A DNA stretch of 64,000 bases. Source: Paenibacillus macerans (lineage in GTDB: Bacteria; Bacillota; Bacilli; Paenibacillales; Paenibacillaceae). The translations under genes and the position numbers were made by a program. Positions 16,051 to 25,174 of this stretch are shown in pieces. The notes beneath the pieces were generated by a model, which made no database searches, was not told where the DNA came from, and was given only the letters and a program-made list of their open reading frames with translations. How positions within the stretch are numbered: position 1 is the stretch's first letter; each line of letters opens with the position of its first letter. The DNA is taken from the NCBI RefSeq assembly GCF_023715465.1, contig NZ_JAMBOE010000005.1:248001-312000 (forward strand), read 5' to 3'.

Positions 16051-17796
16051 CTATTTATCCTTCGAGTAATCGCGAATCCGCGGCGGGATCAGAGAGACGT
16101 CCACGTCCTCATACGAGATTTGCGGGCCGTCCGGCGTCCATGTCGCTTTCGTCGTCTTCAAAAATTCCTCGTCGTTCCGTTTCGGGAAATCCGGCTTGTA
16201 ATGCGCGCCCCGGCTTTCGTTACGCAGCAGCGCTCCCAGCGTCATCGCTTCGGCCAGCTCCAGCATGTTCCACAACTGGCGGGTGAACGCCGCCCCGGTA
16301 TTGTTCCAGCGGGACGTATCGTTGATGTTGATTTTCTTGTAGCGTTCCTTCAGTTCCTTAATTTTGTTGATCGTCGCTTCCAGCCTGTCATTGTAACGGA
16401 CGACCGTCATGTTATCCGTCATCCATTCGCCCAGTTCTTTATGAAGAACGTAGGCATTCTCCGACCCGTTCATGTTCAGCAGGCCTTCGAATTTGTCCTC
16501 CTGCGCTTGGCGATAGCGCTCGAACACATCCGGGCTGATGTCATCCGCCGATTTTTTCAAGCTGCGGATATATTCCACCGCTTTTGGTCCGGCCACCATG
16601 CCGCCGTAAATGGCGGAGACCAGCGAGTTGGCCCCAAGCCGGTTTGCGCCGTGGTATTGGTATTCGCATTCCCCTGCCGCAAACAGCCCGGGGATATTGG
16701 TCATTTGATTGTAATCGACCCACATGCCGCCCATCGAGTAATGGACCGCCGGGAAAATTTTCATCGGAATTTTGCGCGGATCGTCGCCCATGAATTTTTC
16801 ATAGATTTCGATGATGCCGCCGAGTTTCACATCAAGCTCCTTCGGATCCTTGTGCGACAAGTCGAGGTACACCATGTTTTCGCCGTTAATACCCAGCTTC
16901 TGGTCGACGCAGACGTTGAAAATTTCCCGGGTGGCGATGTCGCGGGGCACCAGGTTGCCGTAAGCCGGGTATTTTTCCTCAAGAAAGTACCACGGTTTGC
17001 CGTCTTTATACGTCCAAATGCGTCCGCCTTCCCCGCGCGCCGACTCCGACATCAGCCGCAGCTTGTCGTCCCCCGGAATCGCCGTCGGGTGGATTTGGAT
17101 GAACTCGCCGTTGGCGTAGTGGACACCTTGCTGGTATACCGCGCTGGCGGCCGTCCCCGTATTGATCACCGAGTTGGTCGTTTTGCCGAAAATAATCCCC
17201 GGTCCGCCCGTCGCCAAAATCACCGCGTCGGAAGCGAACGTTACGATTTCCATGGAACGCAGGTTTTGCGCGGTGATACCACGGCACACGCCGTCATCGT
17301 CCAGCACGACCGAGAGAAACTCCCAGGTTTCGTATTTCGTGACCAGCCCCGCCGCTTCGTGGCGGCGCACCTGCTCGTCGAGGGCGTACAGCAGCTGCTG
17401 ACCCGTCGTCGCCCCGGCAAAAGCGGTCCGGTGATGTTTGGTGCCGCCGAACCGGCGGAAATCGAGCAAACCTTCCGGTGTGCGGTTGAACATCACGCCC
17501 ATCCGGTCCATCAGGTGAATGATGCCGGGCGCCGCTTCGCACATCGCTTTGACCGGCGGCTGGTTGGCCAGGAAGTCTCCACCGTACACTGTATCATCAA
17601 AGTGCTCCCATGGGGAGTCGCCTTCGCCTTTCGTATTTACGGCCCCGTTAATGCCGCCCTGCGCGCAAACGGAGTGGGAACGTTTCACCGGCACGAGCGA
17701 AAACAGATGCACCGGCACGCCCGCCTCGGCCGATTTAATCGTAGCCATCAGTCCCGCCAGACCGCCGCCAACGACAATTACGCTTTGTTTAGCCAT
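16051..17796 (-). CDS. sdhA: Succinate dehydrogenase flavoprotein subunit
   Basis: A 581-residue SdhA. It has the FAD-binding GGGLAGLMATIKSAEAG at the N-terminus, the covalent-FAD histidine region HSVCAQGGINGAVN, the active-site segments HPTAIPG and ARGEGG, and HYSMGGMWVDYNQMT. It oxidises succinate to fumarate in the citrate cycle and respiratory chain. Length is normal. ATG start after AGGAGTTGAAATACA. A gap of 370 bp containing a four-palindrome element separates it from sdhC, much wider than usual in Bacillus-type sdhCAB operons. Confidence 0.98.
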   Translation of the reverse strand: MAKQSVIVVGGGLAGLMATIKSAEAGVPVHLFSLVPVKRSHSVCAQGGINGAVNTKGEGDSPWEHFDDTVYGGDFLANQPPVKAMCEAAPGIIHLMDRMGVMFNRTPEGLLDFRRFGGTKHHRTAFAGATTGQQLLYALDEQVRRHEAAGLVTKYETWEFLSVVLDDDGVCRGITAQNLRSMEIVTFASDAVILATGGPGIIFGKTTNSVINTGTAASAVYQQGVHYANGEFIQIHPTAIPGDDKLRLMSESARGEGGRIWTYKDGKPWYFLEEKYPAYGNLVPRDIATREIFNVCVDQKLGINGENMVYLDLSHKDPKELDVKLGGIIEIYEKFMGDDPRKIPMKIFPAVHYSMGGMWVDYNQMTNIPGLFAAGECEYQYHGANRLGANSLVSAIYGGMVAGPKAVEYIRSLKKSADDISPDVFERYRQAQEDKFEGLLNMNGSENAYVLHKELGEWMTDNMTVVRYNDRLEATINKIKELKERYKKININDTSRWNNTGAAFTRQLWNMLELAEAMTLGALLRNESRGAHYKPDFPKRNDEEFLKTTKATWTPDGPQISYEDVDVSLIPPRIRDYSKDK

Positions 17797-17924
17797 TGTA
17801 TTTCAACTCCTAAAAGTTTTGTATAGCGTTGCGTCATTGAATTGCTTCGTACAAAACTCGCTTCGAAAGCATCTGCTTAGTTTTGTGAGCGTTACGACTT
17901 TGAGCATCCGCTTAGTTTTGTCTG

Positions 17925-18103
17925 ATTGGAAATATCCAATAGAATTCGAAGATGGGTAGCAGATGCGGCAGTTTGATTGGATATTTCCAATGGATTCGGT
18001 TCGGCTGGACGCAAATGGACAATTTAAGCGAATTTATATTGGATATTTCCAACGTAACTTCAAAACGTCGCTCGATATCCGCCATCTATTGGATTTTTCC
18101 AAT
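17925..18103. repeat. Four-motif phased element, ATTGGA family (copy 1)
   Basis: Four 16-bp palindromes of the form ATTGGA-N4-TCCAAT start at 17925, 17976, 18038 and 18088 (the third ends in C), giving steps of 51, 62 and 50 bp. The arms are conserved while the four-base loops vary (AATA, TATT, TATT, TTTT). The element lies inside the sdh operon, between sdhC and sdhA. The spacers match those of 48889-49067 in inverted orientation. The remainder of 17797-18166 holds no gene. Confidence 0.85.
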
Positions 18104-18166
18104 GTCATTTCACTTTATACTCCCCAAAATATCGCGATACCGCCGCCAAAATCATAAATTTCGTCC

Positions 18167-18838
18167 TTACGCCAGCAGCGCCTTCGCCGACTCCAGCAAA
18201 GCCGTTCCTTCCGCCTGGAATTCAGCCCCGCGAAATGCGATCAGCGAGCTGACAAACATCACCGTGACGATTACGAACAGCCCCATGCAGATGTACGAGG
18301 AAACGCGCTGCGCGCGCGGGCCGACGGTGATGCCCCAACTGACCATGAACGACCATATCCCGTTGGCGAAATGGAAGGACGCGGCCACAACCGAGATCAA
18401 ATACAATAGGAAGAAAACCGGTTGGGTAACGATGCTGTGCATAACCCCGCCAAGCTCTTCATGAGTGACATTGCCCAGCGCCACTTGAACACGGGTTTCC
18501 CATAAATGCCAAATTACAAACACTAACACGATCACACCCGAAATCCGCTGCAGCAAATACCGCAGATTCCGTTCCGTCGGGAACCGCCCGTTATTCGGCT
18601 TCGCCTGGAAGGCAATATACAATCCGTAGACGCCGTGGTACAACAGCGGCAGCCAGATGCCAAAGATCTCCAGCACCGGCACGAGCGGCAGGCTGTTCAG
18701 GAGAGCTACGGCTTCCTTAAATCCCTGGCTTCCGCCTTCCACCGCCGCAAAGTTGGTGATCATGTGTTCCAGAATGAAAAATCCCAGCGGAATGACTCCG
18801 AGCAGCGAATGAAGTTTTCTGGAATAAAACCCTTTCAT
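18167..18838 (-). CDS. sdhC: Succinate dehydrogenase cytochrome b558 subunit
   Basis: A 223-residue membrane anchor of the Bacillus cytochrome b558 type, with five hydrophobic helices. The first begins after MKGFYSRKLHSLLG and contains FFILEHMITNF. Heme-ligand histidines are visible in HSLLG, LEHM, LYHGVYGLY, VFVIWHLWE and ASFHFANGIW. It anchors SdhAB and passes electrons to menaquinone. It is the first gene of the sdh operon; AAGGGGTACGCGCACTT precedes the ATG. Confidence 0.95.
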   Translation of the reverse strand: MKGFYSRKLHSLLGVIPLGFFILEHMITNFAAVEGGSQGFKEAVALLNSLPLVPVLEIFGIWLPLLYHGVYGLYIAFQAKPNNGRFPTERNLRYLLQRISGVIVLVFVIWHLWETRVQVALGNVTHEELGGVMHSIVTQPVFFLLYLISVVAASFHFANGIWSFMVSWGITVGPRAQRVSSYICMGLFVIVTVMFVSSLIAFRGAEFQAEGTALLESAKALLA

Positions 18839-18968
18839 AAGTGCGCGTACCCCTTTCTAGTTTCCATCTTCCCTTGATCTTGCGCATTTTAACCATAATC
18901 GACGAGTCGATTAATACAGCCTCTTGGTTTGGATATGATATACCCCACACCATCAAGGACGTTTTACT

Positions 18969-18986
18969 ATGTTACAAAAGTAACAT
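18969..18986. promoter_or_regulatory. Perfect inverted repeat between sdhC and a LysR gene
   Basis: ATGTTACAAAAGTAACAT (7-bp arms, 4-base centre) lies about 130 bp upstream of sdhC and 210 bp upstream of the LysR-type gene. A related half-site sequence, CATGTTACTCC, follows at about 19009. It is a good candidate operator for the divergent promoters. Apart from this, 18839-19197 is AT-rich promoter DNA. Confidence 0.5.
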
Positions 18987-19197
18987 GTGAACATCTTGTG
19001 TCACTTTTCATGTTACTCCTTTTTATCTTATAATGGAATTGCAATATAGTTATTAATAATTATAACAAAAACACATAAGCAGCTTTTCATCAAATTGCCT
19101 GGTATAGTCCTGTATAGTATCGATCACTTGTCCATCAACAGTCCGCGCTAACTTTTTTAGCCCTGTTATTTTCTTCCCCAAAAAAGGAGGTTATCCC

Positions 19198-20109
19198 ATG
19201 TTAGAAGAACTGCTTGTATTTACCACCGTCGTGGAGCAATCCAGTTTAAACAAAGCATCCAAGCTGCTCAATTTATCCCAGCCCGCGCTTTCCCGGAAAA
19301 TCGCGAAATTGGAGGAAGAATGGGGTGTCTCGCTGTTTCACCGCAAAGGTAAACGCCTGGAATTGACCCGTGTCGGCCAAGAGGCTTATTTGTACGCCCT
19401 GGAGCAGCGGCAGCGCCATCAAAACTTTCTGCAGGCCGTATCTCGCTTCAAAAAGGCGGAACGCACCATCGTTACGCTGGGCGCCAGTCTGACGACCATC
19501 CAGACGACGCTGCCCCCGCTGGTCAAGGCGATGATGGACAAATTCCCGGACATAGAGCTGAAGCTCGTCACCGGCAAAACGCATGAAATCGTCTCCCACG
19601 TCCGCGACAAAAAAGTGGACATCGGCGTCGTAGCCTCCTCGATCAGTGAAGCCGGATTAAAATGCATCTCGCTGTTTCAGGATCATCTGGAGCTTGTGGT
19701 CCCCAAGGGACATGAACTCGCGGCCCGGACCCCAGCCGGACATCCCTCGATGGATGATCTGAACGGCCGGCCCATGATTATTTTTTCCAAAGGAACCTGG
19801 TACCGCCGGCTGGTCGACGACCTGTTCGGGCGTTACGGCATCGTTCCCGATGTCCGGATGGAGATCGACTCCTTCGAGGCGATCGTCCGGCTGCTGCCGA
19901 TCTGCAAAGCGGCTTCCCTGCTTCCCAGATCGTACCTGCGCAGGCCGCTGCTGCGGGACAACGGGCTGGTGTCTGTGCCGATCCCCGAGCTGGAGCAGAC
20001 TCGCCGGGAAACTTGCCTGATCTACGGCGAGAAATCGGAGCTCACCAGCGAAACGAAGGAGTGGTTTACGCAAATTCGGGAAAGTCTGGTGGAGGAACTG
20101 TCGCTGTAA
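19198..20109 (+). CDS. LysR family transcriptional regulator
   Basis: A 303-residue LysR-type regulator. The N-terminal winged helix has SLNKASKLLNLSQPALSRKIAKLEEE, and a two-lobed effector-binding domain runs from about residue 90 (TIVTLGASLTTIQTTLPPLV). The general layout resembles CcpC/CysL-like regulators. It diverges from sdhCAB with a palindrome between them, so it may regulate the citrate-cycle operon; this is inference from position. ATG start after AAAAAAGGAGGTTATCCC. Confidence 0.9.
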   Translation: MLEELLVFTTVVEQSSLNKASKLLNLSQPALSRKIAKLEEEWGVSLFHRKGKRLELTRVGQEAYLYALEQRQRHQNFLQAVSRFKKAERTIVTLGASLTTIQTTLPPLVKAMMDKFPDIELKLVTGKTHEIVSHVRDKKVDIGVVASSISEAGLKCISLFQDHLELVVPKGHELAARTPAGHPSMDDLNGRPMIIFSKGTWYRRLVDDLFGRYGIVPDVRMEIDSFEAIVRLLPICKAASLLPRSYLRRPLLRDNGLVSVPIPELEQTRRETCLIYGEKSELTSETKEWFTQIRESLVEELSL

Positions 20110-20217
20110 TTTGGGCGGGCAATTAACAGGTGCGCAATATTTCCAAATACTTCGAAACCAGAAAGGGCAATTCGCCGATAATATAAGTGCAGGTTATTTT
20201 TGAGAGGAGAACCCAGA

Positions 20218-23115
20218 ATGAAAAGAAAGCTTTCAATGGGAATCATTGCAATCTTAGCACTGAATTTACTGCTTGGGGTCGTGGCGCCGGCACCAATGAT
20301 TTACGCCGCCAGCAGCACTGACGGAATTCGGATTACGATGAATCCGCAAAATGGGGCCAGCAATGTTGACCCTGCCGTAACTAAATCTATTAAGCTGCAA
20401 TTTGATCGGAAGGTACAAATCAGTAAGGATTCGCTTAAAGTGTCCGAAGAAGGTAAGGATCCCTTGTCCAATATCGAGATGGTCCTTAGTGATGGGAGCC
20501 CAGGGAAGGGTACGAATGAAATTACACTGGTGCTGCCGGAGTTAAAGTATAACACAACTTACCTTGTACAAGCTGAAGAAGGTAATTTTGTGGATGGAGA
20601 GAATCGGAGTATAACCTCCCCGGCAATTCAGTATTCTTTCACAACAAAAGCCCAGCCAGATGCCAGCCATACTGGTGCAGCGGAAGAGGCATCGCCATTG
20701 CGAATGGTAGGTGGTATTGTTCCGTTTGGGGGAAGTAGGAAGATTCCAGTGGATACCGAGTTTAGGGTGACTTTTAATCGTAACATTAAGATTAACAACG
20801 AAACTGCCATTCTTTTGGTGAAAAAAGGAAATAACACGCGACTGAAACTGGCTGTTCAGGTTAGAGTATCCGGTTCAGGTTTGTTTATAAAGCCTGTTCA
20901 TGAGTTGGATAAGGGCAGCGTGTATTATCTGAGCATTCATCCGGGTGCCGTAGCAGATGCTCAGACAGGAGATGCATATATGGTAAACAAGGAGAGCGCA
21001 TACGAGACGGAGACGGAGACTGACAAGAATAGCAGCGAGGCTCCTGTCCTTCAAAGTGGAGAAATTACGAATAATACGATTATTTTAAAATATAGTAAGC
21101 CGCTTGGCACAAATAATAGCATCGCAACGACAAGCTTCAAGGTGTTGGTTAATCAGAGTGAGAGGGTAATTTCCAAGGTGTACTCTTCCGGAAGCTATCT
21201 GTATATCGAATTAGGGACAGCCATCGAAGCCAGTGATTTGGTGGAGTTATCGTACACCCCAACAGCAAGTAACAAGCTAGTCCTTAGCTCTGGGCAGGTG
21301 CTTGCGGAAATCATCAGCTATAAGGTAAGTAATACTAGCAGTAAACCAACATTATCATTAATAGGTATAGAGGGTAGCGGGAACACAATTACCATTACGT
21401 ATAATAAAACGCTAAAAAGCAAAAAATTAAAGCCAAATCAATACAGTGTGCTGGTAAATAAGTCAGAGCTGCGGATCACCCGCGTAGAAATTGTGGGCAG
21501 TCAGGTTATTTTGACTTTAGCTTCATCTCTAGCGGAAGACGATAACGTTACCATTTCGTTTAACGAAGGTGCAGATTTAATCGAGGACTTAGACGGAATT
21601 TATGGGAACTATTTTATTGATTATGTTGTAAAAGGCAAGGCTAATACAGGATCAGAACCACCAGCTGCACAAGGCATGCCGTCCTTTGTAACGACGATTT
21701 CCAGTTCCAACTTTGGACTTAGCGGTTATCTGCTAAATCTAAGTACGGCTAAGTCATCAAGCAGTGTATCGGTTGGTGGGCAAAACATCTCAAGATATAC
21801 CATCGGTGTAACACAACTGCAAGAAGCAATTAAATACTTAATCTCTATAAATACGAATACAAGTAAACGTGAGCCGTTAATTTTTGAGGTGCCAACATCT
21901 GAGAAAGCCGCTGAGGTGGCTATCCCGCTTGGTGCATTGTTCGAGGGTTATAATAGCGGTAAACCTGTTTCATTTTCAATTAAATACAATGAGACGATGT
22001 ATGAGCTGCCGATTGAGGAGATTCCGTTTGCGCAGGTTGCTGAGACCTTGAATAACGGGACATTAAGTGTAGATTCTTTAAATACGCTGTACTTGATTAT
22101 TCAACTGGAATTTGTTTCGCGTGACCAGATTTCCATACCGATGACTTTAAATGGGGTTAATGTGAACCCGGCAAGCGATCCTATACGCATTAGAATCATT
22201 GTAGTTTCTGAATCTGATTCATCTAATCTTAATACGGCTACCCATTTATTTAATATTTCTCATATAGGGAAGCTTTATTTGCGCATTACCGGTAGTAAGG
22301 TGACAGCTGCAAATGCGACGTTAGTGAAATACGATACAGTCAACAAGGTGATCATTCCAATTCCATCTAAAATTTCCGGAAGCAACGGGGTACTGGTTTT
22401 TAGCGGAAATCCTGGCGGCAATACAGCGAATAGCGGAGCTGGGGCATCCGGGTCGGGATCAGCATCCGGGCAATCGGGAACAGGCTCGTCCAATGCGGGG
22501 GCAGGGCCGGCAGCTTCTGGCGGCCTGGTCGTTGGCCTAGCTTCAGGTACTGCTAATTATGGGGACACCGCGAAGCATTGGGCAAAAGCGGATATTGATG
22601 AGCTGACCGCAAAATTTGTGGTCAGTCCACGTAATAGCGGCTCTAACGCATTTGAGCCTGACCGGAATATTACTCGTGCAGAATTTGCGGAGTATATTGC
22701 CAAAGCGCTGGGATTAGGCACAGATATAAAAGAAGCGCAGGTTTATCCGGACGTGAAGCTTGATACGCGTGGGGGTTATATAGGCGCTGCCAGCAAAGCC
22801 GGGATCATTACAGGATACCCGGACGGGAAATTCAGACCGGATCAGTATATTACCCGCGAGGAAATGGCTTTGATGATGGTGCGTGCGCTGAATTACGGCG
22901 AATATCAGCCAACCTTAAGCGGCACTCCGGCACAGGCTTTGACGAAATTTAAGGATGCCTCCAAGATTCGTTATCAAGAAGCTGTAGCCAAAACAGTAAA
23001 GGCCGGCGTTATCCAGGGTGTGACGACAAATACCTTCCAGCCACAAGGGAACGCAACACGCTCACAAGCGACGGTAATGATCAAGCGGGTATTGGATAAG
23101 CTGAATTCGAATTAG
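20218..23115 (+). CDS. S-layer homology domain surface protein with Ig-like repeats
   Basis: A 965-residue exported protein. The signal peptide (MKRKLSMGIIAILALNLLLG then VVAPAPMIYAAS) gives a cleavage site near residue 33. Residues about 40-480 contain several SwmB/Big5-type Ig-like repeats with the phrases NTTYLVQAEEG, GSVYYLSIHPGA, TIILKYSKPL and TITYNKTLKSK. A Gly/Ser/Ala-rich linker around residue 740-765 leads to three SLH domains, with TRAEFAEYIAKALGL and GIITGYPDGKFRPDQYITRE clearest. SLH domains bind pyruvylated secondary wall polymer, so it sits on the cell surface. ATG chosen because GAGAGGAGAA precedes it. Confidence 0.93.
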   Translation: MKRKLSMGIIAILALNLLLGVVAPAPMIYAASSTDGIRITMNPQNGASNVDPAVTKSIKLQFDRKVQISKDSLKVSEEGKDPLSNIEMVLSDGSPGKGTNEITLVLPELKYNTTYLVQAEEGNFVDGENRSITSPAIQYSFTTKAQPDASHTGAAEEASPLRMVGGIVPFGGSRKIPVDTEFRVTFNRNIKINNETAILLVKKGNNTRLKLAVQVRVSGSGLFIKPVHELDKGSVYYLSIHPGAVADAQTGDAYMVNKESAYETETETDKNSSEAPVLQSGEITNNTIILKYSKPLGTNNSIATTSFKVLVNQSERVISKVYSSGSYLYIELGTAIEASDLVELSYTPTASNKLVLSSGQVLAEIISYKVSNTSSKPTLSLIGIEGSGNTITITYNKTLKSKKLKPNQYSVLVNKSELRITRVEIVGSQVILTLASSLAEDDNVTISFNEGADLIEDLDGIYGNYFIDYVVKGKANTGSEPPAAQGMPSFVTTISSSNFGLSGYLLNLSTAKSSSSVSVGGQNISRYTIGVTQLQEAIKYLISINTNTSKREPLIFEVPTSEKAAEVAIPLGALFEGYNSGKPVSFSIKYNETMYELPIEEIPFAQVAETLNNGTLSVDSLNTLYLIIQLEFVSRDQISIPMTLNGVNVNPASDPIRIRIIVVSESDSSNLNTATHLFNISHIGKLYLRITGSKVTAANATLVKYDTVNKVIIPIPSKISGSNGVLVFSGNPGGNTANSGAGASGSGSASGQSGTGSSNAGAGPAASGGLVVGLASGTANYGDTAKHWAKADIDELTAKFVVSPRNSGSNAFEPDRNITRAEFAEYIAKALGLGTDIKEAQVYPDVKLDTRGGYIGAASKAGIITGYPDGKFRPDQYITREEMALMMVRALNYGEYQPTLSGTPAQALTKFKDASKIRYQEAVAKTVKAGVIQGVTTNTFQPQGNATRSQATVMIKRVLDKLNSN

Positions 23116-23162
23116 CTGAATTTGACGAGCAAATTATAAAGCTTTCAAGTTAGACTATTGAA

Positions 23163-23210
23163 AACTAAAACCGCCACCCAAGCCTTACGGCTTTCCGGTG
23201 GCGGTTTCTT
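23163..23210. terminator. Terminator overlapping the 3' end of the antiporter gene
   Basis: AAACCGCCACC and GGTGGCGGTTT form a strong stem with flanking A and T runs. The last codons and stop of the minus-strand antiporter gene lie inside the hairpin. It probably also ends the S-layer transcript. Confidence 0.85.
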
Positions 23211-24465
23211 TGACTTCCAAACCGAGTTTTTTGGCGACCCAGCCGGTGGTGCTGGCCTGAATGATGATCGTCAGCACAATCGCCATAAAAGCCAGCGCGG
23301 TAATCACATTGGAATGGGCGATCCCCATCCCGGCGATCATGCCGGACAAGGCGGCTGGGATCACCCCGGTTTCGCGCACCCAGCACATGAACAGCAGCTC
23401 ACGCCACGTCCACTTCACCTTCCGGTCGGGCCAGGCGCACGCCAGCACCGACAACGGGCGGGCCACAAACATCAGGATCAGCACCGCCGCAAGGCTTGGC
23501 CAGAACCATTGCCCGAGCATCGCAAAATTCACCTGACTGCCCAGCAGCACGAAGATCAGCATGCGCATCATGACCGTCATATTTTCGGCGAAAGAGCTCA
23601 TTTCCAAATGGCTTTCTTTCAGGGACAAGCCAAACGTTTCGGCATTACCCCAGATCACCCCGGCGACAAACGTAGCCATAAACCCGCTGACATGCAGCAA
23701 ATCGGCGGTAAGGTATGAGGATAACGCGCAGACCGTCATAACGATCGTGGAATAGTTGCGAAAATAGCCGTGGCGGGCATGTCCCGCCAAATAAGTCAGT
23801 ATGCCCGAGATGATAAGGCCCACAAGAATCCCGCCCAGTGCGGTTTTGACAAATTCCCAGGACATCGCGCCAAAATCCAGCGTCCCGCCGCCGGCAACCG
23901 CGGCCAGCAGCGAAAACGTTAAAATCGATCCGGTAGCGTCGTTAAAGGCCGATTCGCTTTCTACTGTCTCGCGAACCCGCTCCTTGATTTTTACCTGTTT
24001 GAATACCGGAATAATCGATGCCGGATCGGTGGAGGCGATAACCGCCGCGGCCAAAAAAGCAAAAAGCCAATCGACGCCAAACAGGTAGTGGACGCCCGCA
24101 CCGACGACGATCGTCGAAATCAGCACGCCCGGCACGCTCAGCAGCGATAACGTAATCCATACGTTGCGAAGCCCGCTGAGCCGCAAATTCCGTCCGCCAT
24201 CAAACAAAATCAGCGCCGATCCCACCGTTAATATCAATTGATTGATCAGCGAACCGCTCGTTTCATGAATCAGTCTGAGCCCGGGACCCAGCAGCATCCC
24301 TACGGCGATGAACACCGCCACATCCGGCAGCCTCAGCCATGCCGCCAGCTTGCCCGCAACCACCCCAACGCTGATGACGAATAAAATTAAGATCAGAAAA
24401 TGATGTATCGCTTCGGTTACAGCCGATTCCACACCCGCCACATCCCAACATCGAAAGAGAATCAA
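23185..24465 (-). CDS. CPA1-type cation/proton antiporter
   Basis: A 426-residue membrane protein with about 12 hydrophobic helices of the monovalent cation:proton antiporter-1 family (NhaP2/CvrA-like). Conserved segments are VGSALILFDGGRNL, AAAVIASTDPASIIPV and ESAFNDATGSIL, where the ND is the likely ion-binding pair, plus a late RETGVIPAAL. Its position behind ktrB and ktrA suggests potassium/proton exchange balancing uptake. The long frame begins at TTG 24465 with a weak ribosome binding site; a GTG about 12 codons later is an alternative. No RCK domain is fused. Confidence 0.88.
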   Translation of the reverse strand: MILFRCWDVAGVESAVTEAIHHFLILILFVISVGVVAGKLAAWLRLPDVAVFIAVGMLLGPGLRLIHETSGSLINQLILTVGSALILFDGGRNLRLSGLRNVWITLSLLSVPGVLISTIVVGAGVHYLFGVDWLFAFLAAAVIASTDPASIIPVFKQVKIKERVRETVESESAFNDATGSILTFSLLAAVAGGGTLDFGAMSWEFVKTALGGILVGLIISGILTYLAGHARHGYFRNYSTIVMTVCALSSYLTADLLHVSGFMATFVAGVIWGNAETFGLSLKESHLEMSSFAENMTVMMRMLIFVLLGSQVNFAMLGQWFWPSLAAVLILMFVARPLSVLACAWPDRKVKWTWRELLFMCWVRETGVIPAALSGMIAGMGIAHSNVITALAFMAIVLTIIIQASTTGWVAKKLGLEVKETATGKP

Positions 24466-24488
24466 CTCTTTATATTATGATCCGATAA

Positions 24489-25151
24489 TTACTCGTTAAT
24501 GACTTCCTCAAATTGCTCGATGTTTTTCTTCGATCCGATGATCACCATAATGTCCCCTTCGTGCAGTTGATCCATGGCGGTTGGGGCCACCAGGATGCTT
24601 CCGTCGCGATGAATGGCGACGACGCTGCAGCCGAAGCGGGCGCGCGGGTTCAGCTCTCCCAGGTTTCTCCGATCCAGGCAAGCGGGAACGTTCATTTCCA
24701 CGATGCTGTATTCCTTGGACAATTCGATATAATCCAGCAGATTCGGAGTCACAAGCTGATGCGCCACGCGGACGCCCATATCCCGTTCCGGAAAAATAAC
24801 GCGGTCCACGCCGAGCTTTTGCAGCGCGCGGCCGTGCAAGACGGAAATCGCCTTGGCGACCACGGTTTTAATCCCCAAATCCTTCAGCAAAATCGCCGCC
24901 AAAATGCTCATCTGAATATCGCCCCCAACCGCGACGATGCCGCAGTCGAAATTGCGGACCCCCAGCGATTTCAGCACTTCCTCGTCCGTGGCGTCCGCCA
25001 CAACGGCGTGCGTAAGCTGGTCGCTCATTTCGTTTACCACCTCTTCGTCCCGGTCGATGCCCAGCACCTCATACCCGAGGTCCATCAACTCCGAGGCCAG
25101 GCTGGAGCCAAACCGGCCCAGTCCGATGACTACAAACTGCTGCATTTTCAT
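24489..25151 (-). CDS. ktrA: KtrA/KtrC-type potassium uptake regulatory subunit
   Basis: A 220-residue RCK protein. The N-terminal Rossmann domain has FVVIGLGRFGSSLASELMDLG, DRDEEVVNEM and DATDEEVLKSLGV. The C-terminal RCK_C (TrkA-C) domain spans about 140-220. KtrA octameric rings bind ATP/ADP at the Rossmann site and c-di-AMP at RCK_C in other Firmicutes, gating the KtrB channel. It lies 23 bp downstream of ktrB and 23 bp upstream of the antiporter, so one operon is likely. Confidence 0.93.
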   Translation of the reverse strand: MKMQQFVVIGLGRFGSSLASELMDLGYEVLGIDRDEEVVNEMSDQLTHAVVADATDEEVLKSLGVRNFDCGIVAVGGDIQMSILAAILLKDLGIKTVVAKAISVLHGRALQKLGVDRVIFPERDMGVRVAHQLVTPNLLDYIELSKEYSIVEMNVPACLDRRNLGELNPRARFGCSVVAIHRDGSILVAPTAMDQLHEGDIMVIIGSKKNIEQFEEVINE

Positions 25152-25174
25152 GGTTAATCCCGAGTCCCCTTATC

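Noticed and set aside
16003..17826. Long plus-strand frame opposite sdhA
   Set aside because: It is a GC-rich shadow of sdhA with no ribosome binding site and an Arg/His/Phe-biased composition; sdhA on the other strand has all family motifs.
17925..18103. CRISPR-like array (four palindromic repeats with spacers)
   Set aside because: Repeats are only 16 bp, spacers differ in length in a fixed pattern (35/46/34), the spacers are homologous to those of another copy, and no cas genes are present.
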